Origin: Candidatus Parcubacteria bacterium
Lineage (GTDB): Bacteria > Patescibacteria > ABY1 > BM507 > UBA12075
DNA length: 64,000 nt
Direction of reading: 5' to 3'
NCBI GenBank assembly: GCA_002869165.1
Contig: PKTK01000001.1
Span: forward strand, 434,001-498,000
The position numbers and the translations under genes were made by a program. The notes under the pieces were generated by a model. That model ran no database searches and was not told where the DNA came from. It saw nothing but the letters and a program-made list of their open reading frames with translations. Shown piece by piece: positions 51,827-61,495 of the stretch (its first letter is position 1; every line of letters starts with the position of its first letter).

Positions 51827-51871
51827 GTCATTATCTGCGAGCCGCCAACTGGCAGGTTGCCGGGAGTGATA
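51827..51871. repeat. short inverted element
   Basis: TTGTCATTATCTGCGAGCC ... GGTTGCCGGGAGTGATACAA, a diverged member of the GGGAATGACA family at the 3' end of the CAP-domain gene. Confidence 0.5.
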
Positions 51872-51878
51872 CAATTAT

Positions 51879-53396
51879 TTACAATAAATAAATCACATCA
51901 AACCCACTTTCCAAATAATGAAAATTTACAAATAACAAACCGGCTATCAAGATGATCACTGTCAGAGTTTGGACTATGACTGGTTTGTGTTGGACTTCAT
52001 ACCTAACAATTATTTTGATAGTCAAAGATGCTATCAAAATACAAAGGATAATTGCTAATATGATTTGGGATAAATGTACGGCTTCTGATGAGAATATAAA
52101 ATTACTTTTATCGCTGTATTCAGTGGCAATGCTAGCAATTGGTAGACTCTTTTCATCTGCTTCAACATTCACAGCTTTTTCTCTGGGGTCACTTAACAGA
52201 GCTATGTCATTACTATGTCTGAATACTTTTATTAATTCAACTGGAATTTCTTCAGAGTTATCCATTGTAGCGGAGACATCTTGATCTTTGTTTATGTTAA
52301 GAGGGGTGGAATCTTCCTTGCTTGACTGGACAATCGGTTCACTAGACGCTTTTACTTCTTCTTCTGGCTCTTGAGTAGCTATATCTGATTCTATTCCTAG
52401 TACCTCACTCTCTTCATCTTGTTTACTCTCAAGAAAAGCGCCTTTGGGAAGTTCTAATGCCTGAATATTATAATCGTCTTCTTGAATAGTCTCTGGCTCT
52501 TTAGTATCAGCCTCAACTTTAGCTATTTCAATTTTTTCACCAATTGGATGTTTGATCTCTTCGACTTTTTCAACTATTTCCTCCTCTACCTGGGTGGCTT
52601 CAACCAAGTTCTGGCTCTCGTGACCCAAGTCTCGTTCGGAAAATAACTCAACCAACACATTCGTTTCCTTGCCATCAATCTCTCCACGAATTAATGCTAA
52701 TCCGATTTCATTGTATTGTTTATTCAAAATATTCTTTCTGTGACTCACTGAATTCATTAGCGCTGAATGAACTGCTTCGGCGGTATTAAAACTCATGGCC
52801 AGGTTCTCTCCTACAATCTTGTAAGCATACTGGCTTCTATCTATAAAATCCCAAGGTTTTAAACCTTCGGGGGTGGTGTGAGAAAAATAATTTTTCAAAA
52901 CCATATCATTGGCCTTGTTCAAAGCATAGCCACTGAGAAGAGCATTCTTCTCTAGTGGAGGAACTGAATTTTCAATTCTTGATTGATTGGTAAGCTCCAG
53001 GATCCTGGCTATAAGTAGATCATCCGCTTTACTTTTACTAGGAAAAATAAAATACAAATATGACACAACTGATATTTTTACCAATATAGAAAGCAAAACA
53101 AATATTGCCAATGATTTGGTTTTTAAAATACGTGGCAAATGATTATTACAATCACAAGGAACAAAATATTCTTTCAAAATAGAACAAGAATGATTACAAA
53201 AATCATAAAAGCCTTCTCTATCTTTTTCATATTTTTTTATTTCCTTTTCTTCTTTGCCTAAAAATTCTTTGAAATTCTTTTCAATATGTCCTAATCGTTT
53301 ATTAAAAAACCCCAATTTCTTCAAAAACAAAAAAGAACTGATGCCAAAAAACACCCAGAACTTTATTCCATGTTTTTTATTCTTTTTATCTTTCAT
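51879..53396 (-). CDS. CAP/SCP-domain membrane protein
   Basis: A 505-residue protein. A cytosolic N-terminus with a Cys-rich patch ('CNHSCSILKEYFVPCDCNNH') precedes a membrane helix at about 102-122. The CAP (SCP/PR-1) domain at about 135-255 has 'ELTNQSRIENSVPPLEKNAL', 'YFSHTTPEG', 'VGENLAMSFNTAEAV' and 'NSVSHRKNILNKQYNEIG'. A Glu/Ser-rich low-complexity linker and two C-terminal helices follow. Bacterial CAP proteins are secreted and of varied function. I use ATG 53396. Confidence 0.88.
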   Translation of the reverse strand: MKDKKNKKHGIKFWVFFGISSFLFLKKLGFFNKRLGHIEKNFKEFLGKEEKEIKKYEKDREGFYDFCNHSCSILKEYFVPCDCNNHLPRILKTKSLAIFVLLSILVKISVVSYLYFIFPSKSKADDLLIARILELTNQSRIENSVPPLEKNALLSGYALNKANDMVLKNYFSHTTPEGLKPWDFIDRSQYAYKIVGENLAMSFNTAEAVHSALMNSVSHRKNILNKQYNEIGLALIRGEIDGKETNVLVELFSERDLGHESQNLVEATQVEEEIVEKVEEIKHPIGEKIEIAKVEADTKEPETIQEDDYNIQALELPKGAFLESKQDEESEVLGIESDIATQEPEEEVKASSEPIVQSSKEDSTPLNINKDQDVSATMDNSEEIPVELIKVFRHSNDIALLSDPREKAVNVEADEKSLPIASIATEYSDKSNFIFSSEAVHLSQIILAIILCILIASLTIKIIVRYEVQHKPVIVQTLTVIILIAGLLFVNFHYLESGFDVIYLL

Positions 53397-53458
53397 ATTT
53401 ATATTATAACACAAAAATCAAATATCATGAAGCACGTATCACATAACACAAAACAAAA

Positions 53459-53588
53459 GTGTCATTCTAAACGTAAGTGAAGAATCACATGGCTCAATAA
53501 TTTTAAACCGGGATTATTCGCTCCGCTCAGAATGACACTTAAAGAAGAGTATTCTTAATTCTTAATTCTTAATTCTTAATTCTTAATT
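53459..53588. repeat. TGTCATTCTAAACG element plus (TTCTTAA)n
   Basis: GTGTCATTCTAAACGTAAGTG ... GGGATTATTCGCTCCGCTCAGAATGACAC is followed by five copies of TTCTTAAT (about 53556-53588), the same pairing as at 30651-30768. Confidence 0.8.
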
Positions 53589-53592
53589 AATA

Positions 53593-54228
53593 TTAATTCT
53601 CGATTGGTTCTGCTATAACAACCAAACGATTTTCAGTTGAATAAATTGGAGTACAGGTAAACATGGTTAATCTAGGCTCGACAGTCTGGTCCATGATGCT
53701 TATTTCTGTTTCAGGAACCACCTTGGTTTCGATTATATGGTAATTTATCTCTTCTTTATTCCATAAAACAGTAACTAAGTCCCCTTTCTCTAGTTTATCA
53801 AAAGAATAAAAAGTCACATTATGGGGCGGTAGATATTTAAACCTGTGGCCTGTAATAACAGTATTTCCTCCTTGATCAGGCGTAGAAGAATCTGGCACTC
53901 GCCAAGCACCCATGGAAAGTCCTTGTTGTTCATTATCAGACTCCACAATTGGGGCATTTACGCCTATTTTAGGGATTATAAGCCTATTTGGGGATACATC
54001 GTAGTCAATACTAGGCAAAACGCTATTTATGACCCTTTTGTGCGCTTCTAGGCTAGTGGTGGCATTCGAACTCTCATATGGCACAAATTCTACTTTATCC
54101 TCATATTTAAACTTATAAACCAACCAGGGATAAAAAGGAAATAAAAGCAAATAAAGCAAGATTAAAACTGCTAAAATCTCTAATCCATAAATAAAATATT
54201 TTAATATTTTTTGCTTGTTAATATTCAT
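53593..54228 (-). CDS. sortase (class D/E-like)
   Basis: A 211-residue transpeptidase with one N-terminal membrane anchor (about 13-33). The catalytic triad is visible: His in 'NTVITGHRFKY', Cys in 'LTMFTCTPIY' and Arg in 'STENRLVVIAE'. The 'FTCTP...NRL' form suits class D/E enzymes. Class E sortases cut LAxTG-type signals, and the next gene downstream encodes a surface protein with 'LAETG'. ATG 54228 starts just before the anchor. Confidence 0.93.
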   Translation of the reverse strand: MNINKQKILKYFIYGLEILAVLILLYLLLFPFYPWLVYKFKYEDKVEFVPYESSNATTSLEAHKRVINSVLPSIDYDVSPNRLIIPKIGVNAPIVESDNEQQGLSMGAWRVPDSSTPDQGGNTVITGHRFKYLPPHNVTFYSFDKLEKGDLVTVLWNKEEINYHIIETKVVPETEISIMDQTVEPRLTMFTCTPIYSTENRLVVIAEPIEN

Positions 54229-54376
54229 AATTTTATTATAACACAAATAAATAACAGAAAACATATAAATTTCATTATTATAAATATACTAAAATTATAT
54301 TATATTTTTGTTAAAATTGTAAGTTTTATTTTTTTGTTTTTGTAGATGTTAACTAATTCGCTAAAAAATATGATTC

Positions 54377-54416
54377 TCCCCTTGAAGTGGGGTGCTCCCA
54401 AGGGGGGGGTGTTAGG
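54377..54416. repeat. GC-rich inverted element, second family
   Basis: CTCCCCTTGAAGTGGGGTGC ... GGGGGGGTGTTAGG, reverse-oriented relative of 7966-8012. The rest of the 430-bp gap 54229-54658 holds only AT-rich DNA and the terminator below. Confidence 0.6.
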
Positions 54417-54593
54417 CCGTGAATTATTTAATTATCTAATATCAAATATAACACACCCCTAGCACGCTTATCTTGAAATAACGACTATACGGTGAATTGG
54501 CATAAGATTTATTTTTTAGACAACCAACCCTTCTCAAGAAGGGAGTTCTTGGTAAATTATGAATATAAACAGGAATGATAAAGAAAATAAAAA

Positions 54594-54624
54594 AAAGACT
54601 CGCCTTTTATTGGGCGAGTCTTTT
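54594..54624 (-). terminator. terminator of surface protein gene
   Basis: A 12-bp stem AAAAGACTCGCC / GGCGAGTCTTTT, about 35 bp past the stop. Confidence 0.85.
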
Positions 54625-54658
54625 CTATATATTTTAATATATATTTAAATATATATTT

Positions 54659-57600
54659 CTAGGCTAATAATTTTTCTCTTCCAACTCTAGCGCCAACCAA
54701 AGAAGTTAAGGCAAACATCATTAGTGCCATGAGTTCATTTACTGAAAAACCAGTCTCAGCAAGAACCATTACTTCTTCCACGCTGACATCAGCTGATGAG
54801 CTTACTTCAGAATAGTTATCAGCTATTGCTGTAGCTGTATTTGTAATAACACCAGCGGCTTGATCTGCATCGATCATAGCTTTGAAGGTCACTTCCCTGC
54901 TTTCATTGGCTGGGATATCTCCCAAGTTCCATGACTTGCTAGTAGTATCATCATCATATGTCAATCCTGCAGGCAAAACATCATTTACCACTACATTGAA
55001 AGCATCTAGACTTCCAGTGTTGCTTACCACCACAGTATAATTTAATTCGTCTCCTGGGTTAGCATTGTTTATATCAACAGATTTAACGATATTCAATACT
55101 GGAGCACCTTCTTCACCTAAAACAACTGGAGTTTCTTCAGTAGGTTCGGATGTGCTTATTTCTGTAGTGGTTATTCTCCAGCCAGTTCCACCGCCTCCGC
55201 CAGTACTTCCACCGCCACCAGAGGTAGTTACGGTGCTACAGTCAGAGCTACAATAACCTTCTTGACCATTGTTTGCTCCACTATCACAAGCTTCATCGCC
55301 TTCTATTATGCCGTCTCCACAAACTGGTTCGTCACCTCCACCACCTTCAGTGGTACAATCAGATGAACAACCGTCACCATCTGTTTGATTTCCATCATCA
55401 CATTGTTCCCAGCTTTGATTTACATAGCCGTCGCCACAATATTCATCAGAACCTCCGCCAATGGTTTCACAGTCAGAAGTACAATAATCAGAACCATTTG
55501 GTCCGTCATCACATTCTTCCCAATCTTGATTCACTTCTCCGTCTCCACAAATTGGATCATTATCTTCTGGAGGTATATTATAGAAATTTACAAACCATGG
55601 ATCAATGCCATCAAAACTTCCATCCATGTATTTGTATTCATAAAAATTCCAATCTCCATAGTCCCAATCACCACCGATCTTTTCCTCTACTCTATAGTCG
55701 CCAGCTTCTGGGAAGAAACAATAGTAACCATTCTCATCTGTTACTGTTTCGTCAACAATCTCTTCAAAACCACAATGTAGGGCTTTTACTGCATCTACAT
55801 CATAACCATCACCACCATCAAAATCTTCAGGATTTGAAGCATCAACTAGCTTAATTCTATAAGTATAGTCAAGATCTCCAAGATCAAATGTGCTATCGCC
55901 TTCTTGGCAATCAGGTTCTCCTAGACTTACCCAATCACTTGCGTCTTCATCCCAGGCAAAAGCTTCAATGTATTCTGGATATGCATCACAACTGGCATCT
56001 CCATTAGTTGTTTCATAGACCATGACATCATCGCCATCACCATTTATTACTCTATTTTCAAAATTCAAAATAATTTCACCACCAAATCCTAATGAAACAA
56101 AAACATCATCATTTTCACCAAGTGCTTGACTAGTGTCTTTTCTGTCATCAGCAATCTCGCCTACTAAATTGTAGCCATAAACCTCATCTGCCCATTCATC
56201 ACCTTCTTCACAAGTCTCAATCTGTTTAAGGTAAATAGGCCAACCCTCTACGGTTGCATCAGTATTATAATTATATTTATAACCACAGATTCCTGGTTCA
56301 TTATAAAAATCTAATCCTGATTCGAAACTAGGTGGTAATCCAATAAATGCATCACCAGGAATTATAGTTGCAGAATCAGAAAGTGAACTTATCTTTACTG
56401 CTTCCACTTCTCCCAAGGTAACATCATAATAATACTGCTTAGTTTCTTCATAAGGATAAACTTGTCTCCAACCGTCTTGCATCACCTCATGTACTTCAAA
56501 GTCACCTGCGCACAATCCTTCAAAAAAGTAATAACCTTCTTCGTCAGTAGTTGTAGCAAATACTAATTCATTATCTTGCCAAAGTTGAATATCCCAACCT
56601 GACAAATACTGCCTATCATTAGCGTGCATCTTGTATCCTTCAATTGAGTAGTCACAGACTTCATCATACGTACAGCTCTTATCATCAACAGTTGCACTTG
56701 GGTCATAGTTGTTAGCTTCTGGGTCAGTACAACCATAAACTGGATAAACACATGAATCATCATCAATAGTTGCTGTTTCATCATAGTTTGTTGCTTCAGG
56801 ATCTGTACAACCTGAGTATACACAACTTTGATCATCTTCTGTTGCACTCTCATCATAATTATCAGCGTCTGGGTCAGTACAACCCAAATAATAACAAGAA
56901 CCATCTTCTACATCAGCTGATTCATCGTAGTTGTCAGCTAATGGATCAGTACAACCATAATATTCGCATGTTCCATCATCGTCTGTTGCACCTTGATTGT
57001 AATTAGCAGCAGTCTCATCAGTACAGCCATAAACTGGGTAAGTACATGAACCGTCATCAAAATTAGCTTCTGGATCATAGTTATCTGCTTCTTCGTCTGT
57101 GCAACCTTCAATTTTAGCTATACAAGAACCGTCGTCTTCGGTTGCTTCTGTGTTATAATTAATCGCACTTTGATCAGTGCAGCCAGTTATTGGATAAATA
57201 CAAGAACCGTCGTCTTCAGTTGCTGAAGAATTGTAATTAGAAGCCTCTTCATCGGTACAACCAAGAATAGGATAAGTACATGAACCATTATCAAAGTTAG
57301 CTCCTGGGTCATAGTTATCTGCAGAGTCGTCTGTACAACCATAATACAAACATGAACCATCATCTATATTAGCGCCTGAATCATAATTGTCAGCAGTATC
57401 ATCAGTACAACCAAGATATTCACATGAACCATCGTCTATATTAGCGCCTGAATCATAATTGTCAGCAGTATCATCAGTACAACCAAGATATTCACATGAA
57501 CCATCGTCTTCAGTGGCTGATTCACTGTAATTATTTGCTTCTGGGTCAGTGCAACCAGAGATCTCTAGTTTATTAACTTGTATAGGCACGTCTTTATTTC

Positions 57601-58165
57601 CTACACTTTCATTATTAACACCGTCTATTAATCTTGAATGAAGCTGTGCTCCGCTCCAATTACTTGCATTGTCGGCCAACAAACCATAATATTGCAATTC
57701 AACTTCACTTGAATCAGCGGTAAAAAACAATGTATAGGTAACAGTATTCGGCAGGCTTGCACTAACAGTCCCCGCTGATAAAGAAATACCACTAGCACTA
57801 CCATCCCATGTACCAGGAGTATTAAAATTTTCATAACCCACCAATCCTGTACTGTCTTGATAGTCATGCTGAATATCTAGCTCATAGCTCATACCTGAAG
57901 TTAAACCCCCAATAGTTAATTTAAAAGGTACGTTATCTCCTTCAGAATAACAAGAACCAGCTTGACAAATATTGCCAGTAGTAAATGTTCCTGCCTTTGT
58001 TTGACCTTCTAACTTATACTGAATAGTTGAAGATACAGCACTAGCATCTTCAATATTAAAAAACACGCCTAAAAATGACATGTTGAAGATGAGCACTAAC
58101 ATTGTGAAAATGTTTAAACATTTGTAAAAATTAAACCCTCCTATGTGTTTTTTACTTTTACTCAT
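54659..58165 (-). CDS. giant sortase-anchored surface protein with 12 Asp/Cys repeats
   Basis: A 1168-residue exported protein. Signal peptide at about 1-43; a beta-rich domain to about 200; then 12 tandem repeats of about 24 residues (about 204-500) of the form 'GCTD..A.NYD..A..DDGSC', probably Ca-binding. SdrB-like beta domains follow ('CDYSIEGYKMHANDRQYLSG'). Then come three Cys-rich 'CGDG.(V/I)...E.CDDG' units (DUF4215/EGF-like), a Gly/Ser linker and a DUF11 domain ('VVVSNTGSLDAFNVVV'). The C-terminus is a sorting signal: 'LAETG', a hydrophobic helix and 'RVGREKLLA'. The neighbouring sortase is the likely anchor enzyme. An adhesive stalk is the likely role. Confidence 0.92.
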   Translation of the reverse strand: MSKSKKHIGGFNFYKCLNIFTMLVLIFNMSFLGVFFNIEDASAVSSTIQYKLEGQTKAGTFTTGNICQAGSCYSEGDNVPFKLTIGGLTSGMSYELDIQHDYQDSTGLVGYENFNTPGTWDGSASGISLSAGTVSASLPNTVTYTLFFTADSSEVELQYYGLLADNASNWSGAQLHSRLIDGVNNESVGNKDVPIQVNKLEISGCTDPEANNYSESATEDDGSCEYLGCTDDTADNYDSGANIDDGSCEYLGCTDDTADNYDSGANIDDGSCLYYGCTDDSADNYDPGANFDNGSCTYPILGCTDEEASNYNSSATEDDGSCIYPITGCTDQSAINYNTEATEDDGSCIAKIEGCTDEEADNYDPEANFDDGSCTYPVYGCTDETAANYNQGATDDDGTCEYYGCTDPLADNYDESADVEDGSCYYLGCTDPDADNYDESATEDDQSCVYSGCTDPEATNYDETATIDDDSCVYPVYGCTDPEANNYDPSATVDDKSCTYDEVCDYSIEGYKMHANDRQYLSGWDIQLWQDNELVFATTTDEEGYYFFEGLCAGDFEVHEVMQDGWRQVYPYEETKQYYYDVTLGEVEAVKISSLSDSATIIPGDAFIGLPPSFESGLDFYNEPGICGYKYNYNTDATVEGWPIYLKQIETCEEGDEWADEVYGYNLVGEIADDRKDTSQALGENDDVFVSLGFGGEIILNFENRVINGDGDDVMVYETTNGDASCDAYPEYIEAFAWDEDASDWVSLGEPDCQEGDSTFDLGDLDYTYRIKLVDASNPEDFDGGDGYDVDAVKALHCGFEEIVDETVTDENGYYCFFPEAGDYRVEEKIGGDWDYGDWNFYEYKYMDGSFDGIDPWFVNFYNIPPEDNDPICGDGEVNQDWEECDDGPNGSDYCTSDCETIGGGSDEYCGDGYVNQSWEQCDDGNQTDGDGCSSDCTTEGGGGDEPVCGDGIIEGDEACDSGANNGQEGYCSSDCSTVTTSGGGGSTGGGGGTGWRITTTEISTSEPTEETPVVLGEEGAPVLNIVKSVDINNANPGDELNYTVVVSNTGSLDAFNVVVNDVLPAGLTYDDDTTSKSWNLGDIPANESREVTFKAMIDADQAAGVITNTATAIADNYSEVSSSADVSVEEVMVLAETGFSVNELMALMMFALTSLVGARVGREKLLA

Positions 58166-58216
58166 AAGTTTTTGTAAATAATATTTATATTGTGTATAAA
58201 ATTGTTCTTACTATTA

Positions 58217-58245
58217 AAATTACAGTTTTTTTAAGCACTTGTCAA
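58217..58245 (-). promoter_or_regulatory. promoter of surface protein gene
   Basis: Minus-strand TTGACA (58240-58245), 17-bp spacer and TAATTT (58217-58222), about 50 bp upstream of the start. On the plus strand TATAAT near 58402 may serve the divergent glycan gene, with no clear -35. Confidence 0.75.
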
Positions 58246-58443
58246 TAAAAATCTAATTTAATATTAACAAATTTTAATTAGAACTGCATTAATTACTTTT
58301 TTATACTAAAGTATATTTTTTTATCATATTTACAATAATTTGTCAAGAGCTGAATTTACTAAAACTTAACCATACTTTTAAGTAAATCCAATGTTAATAT
58401 TTTATAATAATATTAGCGAAAAAATAAATTATCTGGATACTTT

Positions 58444-60543
58444 ATGATATTTTTTGATAAAAAGCACAAAAGAAAAATCTTGTTTAGAATTATTATAATT
58501 TTCTTAATAGTTATGTTTTTTGCACTAAGTGGTAACTTGGCCATTAGTTTAGCTACCACTAAATATGGGGAAATCTACATTGATTATAGTGCTTATTACA
58601 CTGATGACAAAGAAAAAAAACTGGCCCTTACATTTGATGATGGTCCGCATAAAAGAAACACGCTAAAAATCCTCAAAGTCCTAAACGATAACGATATTAA
58701 AGCCACTTTTTTCTTTCAAGGGCAAAATATTATTAGCAACCATGATGTAGTCAAACAAGTCTATGAAGCTGGCATGGAAATCGGTAATCACAGTTTTACT
58801 CATTCGAAAAATGTTCACAGTTCTCCAACTAGGTTGAAATACGAACTAAACTTAACCAGCGAATTATTGGAAGATATCACAGGAGAGCCAGCTCTTCTGT
58901 ACCGACCACCGTTTCTACTTGATGTTGGTGGAGATCCAATCTACTTTCCCCAAGACAATATTCCTATACTAGACCAAATTCAAGCTGAGGGTTATATTGT
59001 AATTGGCGCTGATATAGACCCTAAAGACTGGGATGTAAAAAGCCCTCAAGAGGTAGTAGATAATATTGATAAGGTAATTGATAATGGCAATATAATACTT
59101 CTTCATGATGGAGGAAAAGAAGTTAGACACACGGTTTATGCGCTAGACACTATTATAAAAAAATACAAAGATCAAGGCTACACCTTCACAACAGTATCAG
59201 ATATTATTGGTTTAAAAGAAGATAAGACAACTAAAACGACTAACAATTCCCTATTATCTACCATCCAAGCTAAACTAGACTCTATTTATCTTTATCTTCT
59301 AACTATTTTTAGTTTCCTGTTTATTGATATTATTATAAAAGCCCTGGTGATACTGGCTCTTCTTAGACTTGTTTTTGTTTTAATATTATTTAATATTGAT
59401 AATCTCAAAAAATTCAAAAGAGAGAAAAAACCTGACAAATCCCCTCCAAGTGTAGCCGTAGTAATTCCTGCCTATAACGAAGAAGCTAGCATTGCTTCAA
59501 CTATCAAAAGTGTACTAAACAATACCTATAAGGTAGACGAAATAATAGTAATGAACGATGGATCCACTGACAGCACAAAAAAAATAGTAAAAGATTTAGC
59601 ATTGAAATACTCGCAAATAAAGTTATTTAATCTTAAAAACGGGGGTAAAGCCAGAGCCCTGAATCACGCCTTCCTAATCTCTCAAAAAGATATTCTGATC
59701 TGCATGGATGGTGATTCAATCTTTGAAAAGAATGCTATCGGCCATTTGATAAAGAATTTTGATGACCCACTAGTAGCTGCTGTAGCCGGCAAGGTATCAG
59801 CTATTGTAAAGAAGAATTACATTGGGGGCTTTCAGCAAATCGAATATATTATAGGTCAAAACATTGAAAAAGCCTCTTTTAGTACTGTAAATGCTGTTGG
59901 GGTGGTGCCGGGCCCAATCGGTGCTTGGAAAAGAAGGGTCGTAAATGCGCTTGGTGGATACTCAAAAGACACACTGGTAGAAGACCAGGACTTAACTCTG
60001 GCCATACTTAGTCAGGGGTTTGAAATTCGTTATGAACCGCGCGCCCTATGCTATACCGAAGCCCCTACCAATATCAAAGATTTTTCCAAACAAAGATTTA
60101 GATGGATATATGGTACTATGCAATGCTTCTGGAAATACAAAAAATTTCTCTTTAATCCAAAGAGAAAAAATCTGGGTATGATGATCATGCCAAATATACT
60201 TTTATATAACACTTTTGTCCCGTTTTTCTCGCCAATGATTGATCTGTTTGCTATTCTTGCTATCTTTACCGGCCAATTCCATGGTGCTTTACTTGCTTAT
60301 AATTTCTTTACTTTATTTGATATTTTGTATGCGGGGTCAGCTTTTCTCATTGGCAATGAAAAGAAAAATTGGCACTTGCTTCTACTCATACCTGCCCAAA
60401 GAATTTTCTACAGACAAATCCTTTATTATATTGTCATCAAATCTCTTATCAAAGCTATAGAAGGGACCAGTGCTTTTTGGAACAAAGTTGAAAGAAACGG
60501 TAATCTGGAAAAATTTTACTCTAATAATTTAAAACACGCCTAA
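58444..60543 (+). CDS. polysaccharide deacetylase-glycosyltransferase 2 fusion
   Basis: A 699-residue membrane protein joining two enzymes. A membrane helix (about 12-33) is followed by a NodB deacetylase domain (about 55-255) with the metal/catalytic motif 'LALTFDDGPHK', 'GNHSFTHS' and 'LLYRPPF'. After a helix pair (about 280-320) comes a GT2 synthase domain: 'VAVVIPAYNEEASIASTIKS', 'MNDGSTDST', 'CMDGDS', 'LVEDQDLTLAI' and the processive 'QRFRW'. C-terminal helices resemble those of PgaC/HasA synthases. It probably makes and partly deacetylates a beta-linked N-acetylhexosamine polymer. The fusion mirrors PgaB plus PgaC activity. Confidence 0.93.
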   Translation: MIFFDKKHKRKILFRIIIIFLIVMFFALSGNLAISLATTKYGEIYIDYSAYYTDDKEKKLALTFDDGPHKRNTLKILKVLNDNDIKATFFFQGQNIISNHDVVKQVYEAGMEIGNHSFTHSKNVHSSPTRLKYELNLTSELLEDITGEPALLYRPPFLLDVGGDPIYFPQDNIPILDQIQAEGYIVIGADIDPKDWDVKSPQEVVDNIDKVIDNGNIILLHDGGKEVRHTVYALDTIIKKYKDQGYTFTTVSDIIGLKEDKTTKTTNNSLLSTIQAKLDSIYLYLLTIFSFLFIDIIIKALVILALLRLVFVLILFNIDNLKKFKREKKPDKSPPSVAVVIPAYNEEASIASTIKSVLNNTYKVDEIIVMNDGSTDSTKKIVKDLALKYSQIKLFNLKNGGKARALNHAFLISQKDILICMDGDSIFEKNAIGHLIKNFDDPLVAAVAGKVSAIVKKNYIGGFQQIEYIIGQNIEKASFSTVNAVGVVPGPIGAWKRRVVNALGGYSKDTLVEDQDLTLAILSQGFEIRYEPRALCYTEAPTNIKDFSKQRFRWIYGTMQCFWKYKKFLFNPKRKNLGMMIMPNILLYNTFVPFFSPMIDLFAILAIFTGQFHGALLAYNFFTLFDILYAGSAFLIGNEKKNWHLLLLIPAQRIFYRQILYYIVIKSLIKAIEGTSAFWNKVERNGNLEKFYSNNLKHA

Positions 60544-60545
60544 AA

Positions 60546-61370
60546 TTAATAATTTACCTGGCTTTCAGTTACTATCGTCTTCCAAGGTCCGCTCGGAACT
60601 TCATCTTCTTCAATAAATCGCCAAGCAGTAACAACATTTGTCTCCATCCCCAAACAATCTCTCAATGCAGGAGACACATCCAGACCAGCCTTCACACCAA
60701 AATCATTTTCTGGCATCGCAGAACCAAACACATAATCATAATCATCAGTATTCATCGGACCAACATCCTCCCATTGCCCATAACAGACTTGGTTTTTATA
60801 AACTATTTCTATCCAACGGTTCTTTAAAATAGACTCATCAATGTCTTCACCTCTATACCAATTCAAATCCCTCAAACTATCCTTATGCTCTCCATCCTCA
60901 TCATAATCACCATACGGCAAGGCAAAATAAAAAGGATTTTCTTGCGGTTCAAACTCACATGGCCAATATCCACATCTATTATTGGGGTCATCAATTCCTC
61001 CAAAACTCTCCATCCAATCAACATCCCAATAGCTTTCACGATTGCTTATATAATCATTGCTTGCGTCTGCGCCCTCTCCTGCCCAAAAAACACTTGTCAT
61101 TGTATACTTATACTCGTCATTCAAGTAATTTTTTAATTGTACTATTTGTTTACTGCTAAAATAACTATATGGCTTTACAATATAATCTTCCAATCTCCAC
61201 TCTGAAGCATTGGCAATATTTCTTCTATTCTTTAGCACCTCTTCATTATTGTTTGACAAAATCATTAATTCAATTTTTTCCAATTTAAAATAGCTATTAA
61301 TTTCTACAATAAATAAAACTGCTAGCAATACAAAAATTATTGAATAAATTTGTTTCTCATTACTTTTCAT
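60546..61370 (-). CDS. secreted protein with double-psi-barrel-like domain
   Basis: A 274-residue protein with an N-terminal membrane helix (about 8-25) and an extracytoplasmic Trp/Asp-rich domain. 'VCYGQWEDVGPMNTDD', 'YVFGSAMPENDFGVKAGLDV' and 'SPALRDCLGM' resemble RlpA/expansin-type double-psi beta-barrel proteins that act on cell-wall glycan, though I cannot place it in a defined family. ATG 61370 is used; earlier in-frame codons look non-coding. It converges with the glycan synthase (2 bp apart). Confidence 0.72.
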   Translation of the reverse strand: MKSNEKQIYSIIFVLLAVLFIVEINSYFKLEKIELMILSNNNEEVLKNRRNIANASEWRLEDYIVKPYSYFSSKQIVQLKNYLNDEYKYTMTSVFWAGEGADASNDYISNRESYWDVDWMESFGGIDDPNNRCGYWPCEFEPQENPFYFALPYGDYDEDGEHKDSLRDLNWYRGEDIDESILKNRWIEIVYKNQVCYGQWEDVGPMNTDDYDYVFGSAMPENDFGVKAGLDVSPALRDCLGMETNVVTAWRFIEEDEVPSGPWKTIVTESQVNY

Positions 61371-61495
61371 ATTATTTTCTTTGCTACCATTATAATAAAC
61401 AAATATTAATAGTAAATTATTTTCTGTAAAAAAATCACTGAATACTGAAACACACAGCACGAACCATTGTTTACAAATAAAAATTATACCCATTT

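Noticed and set aside
55273..55854. 193-codon plus-strand His/Leu-rich frame
   Set aside because: It is antisense to the Asp/Gly-rich surface protein; the composition is the reverse complement of GAT/GGN codons.
56650..57556. CRISPR-like regular repeats of about 72 bp
   Set aside because: The periodicity is that of the 24-residue protein repeats in the surface protein; units are in frame, diverged at third positions and have no spacers.
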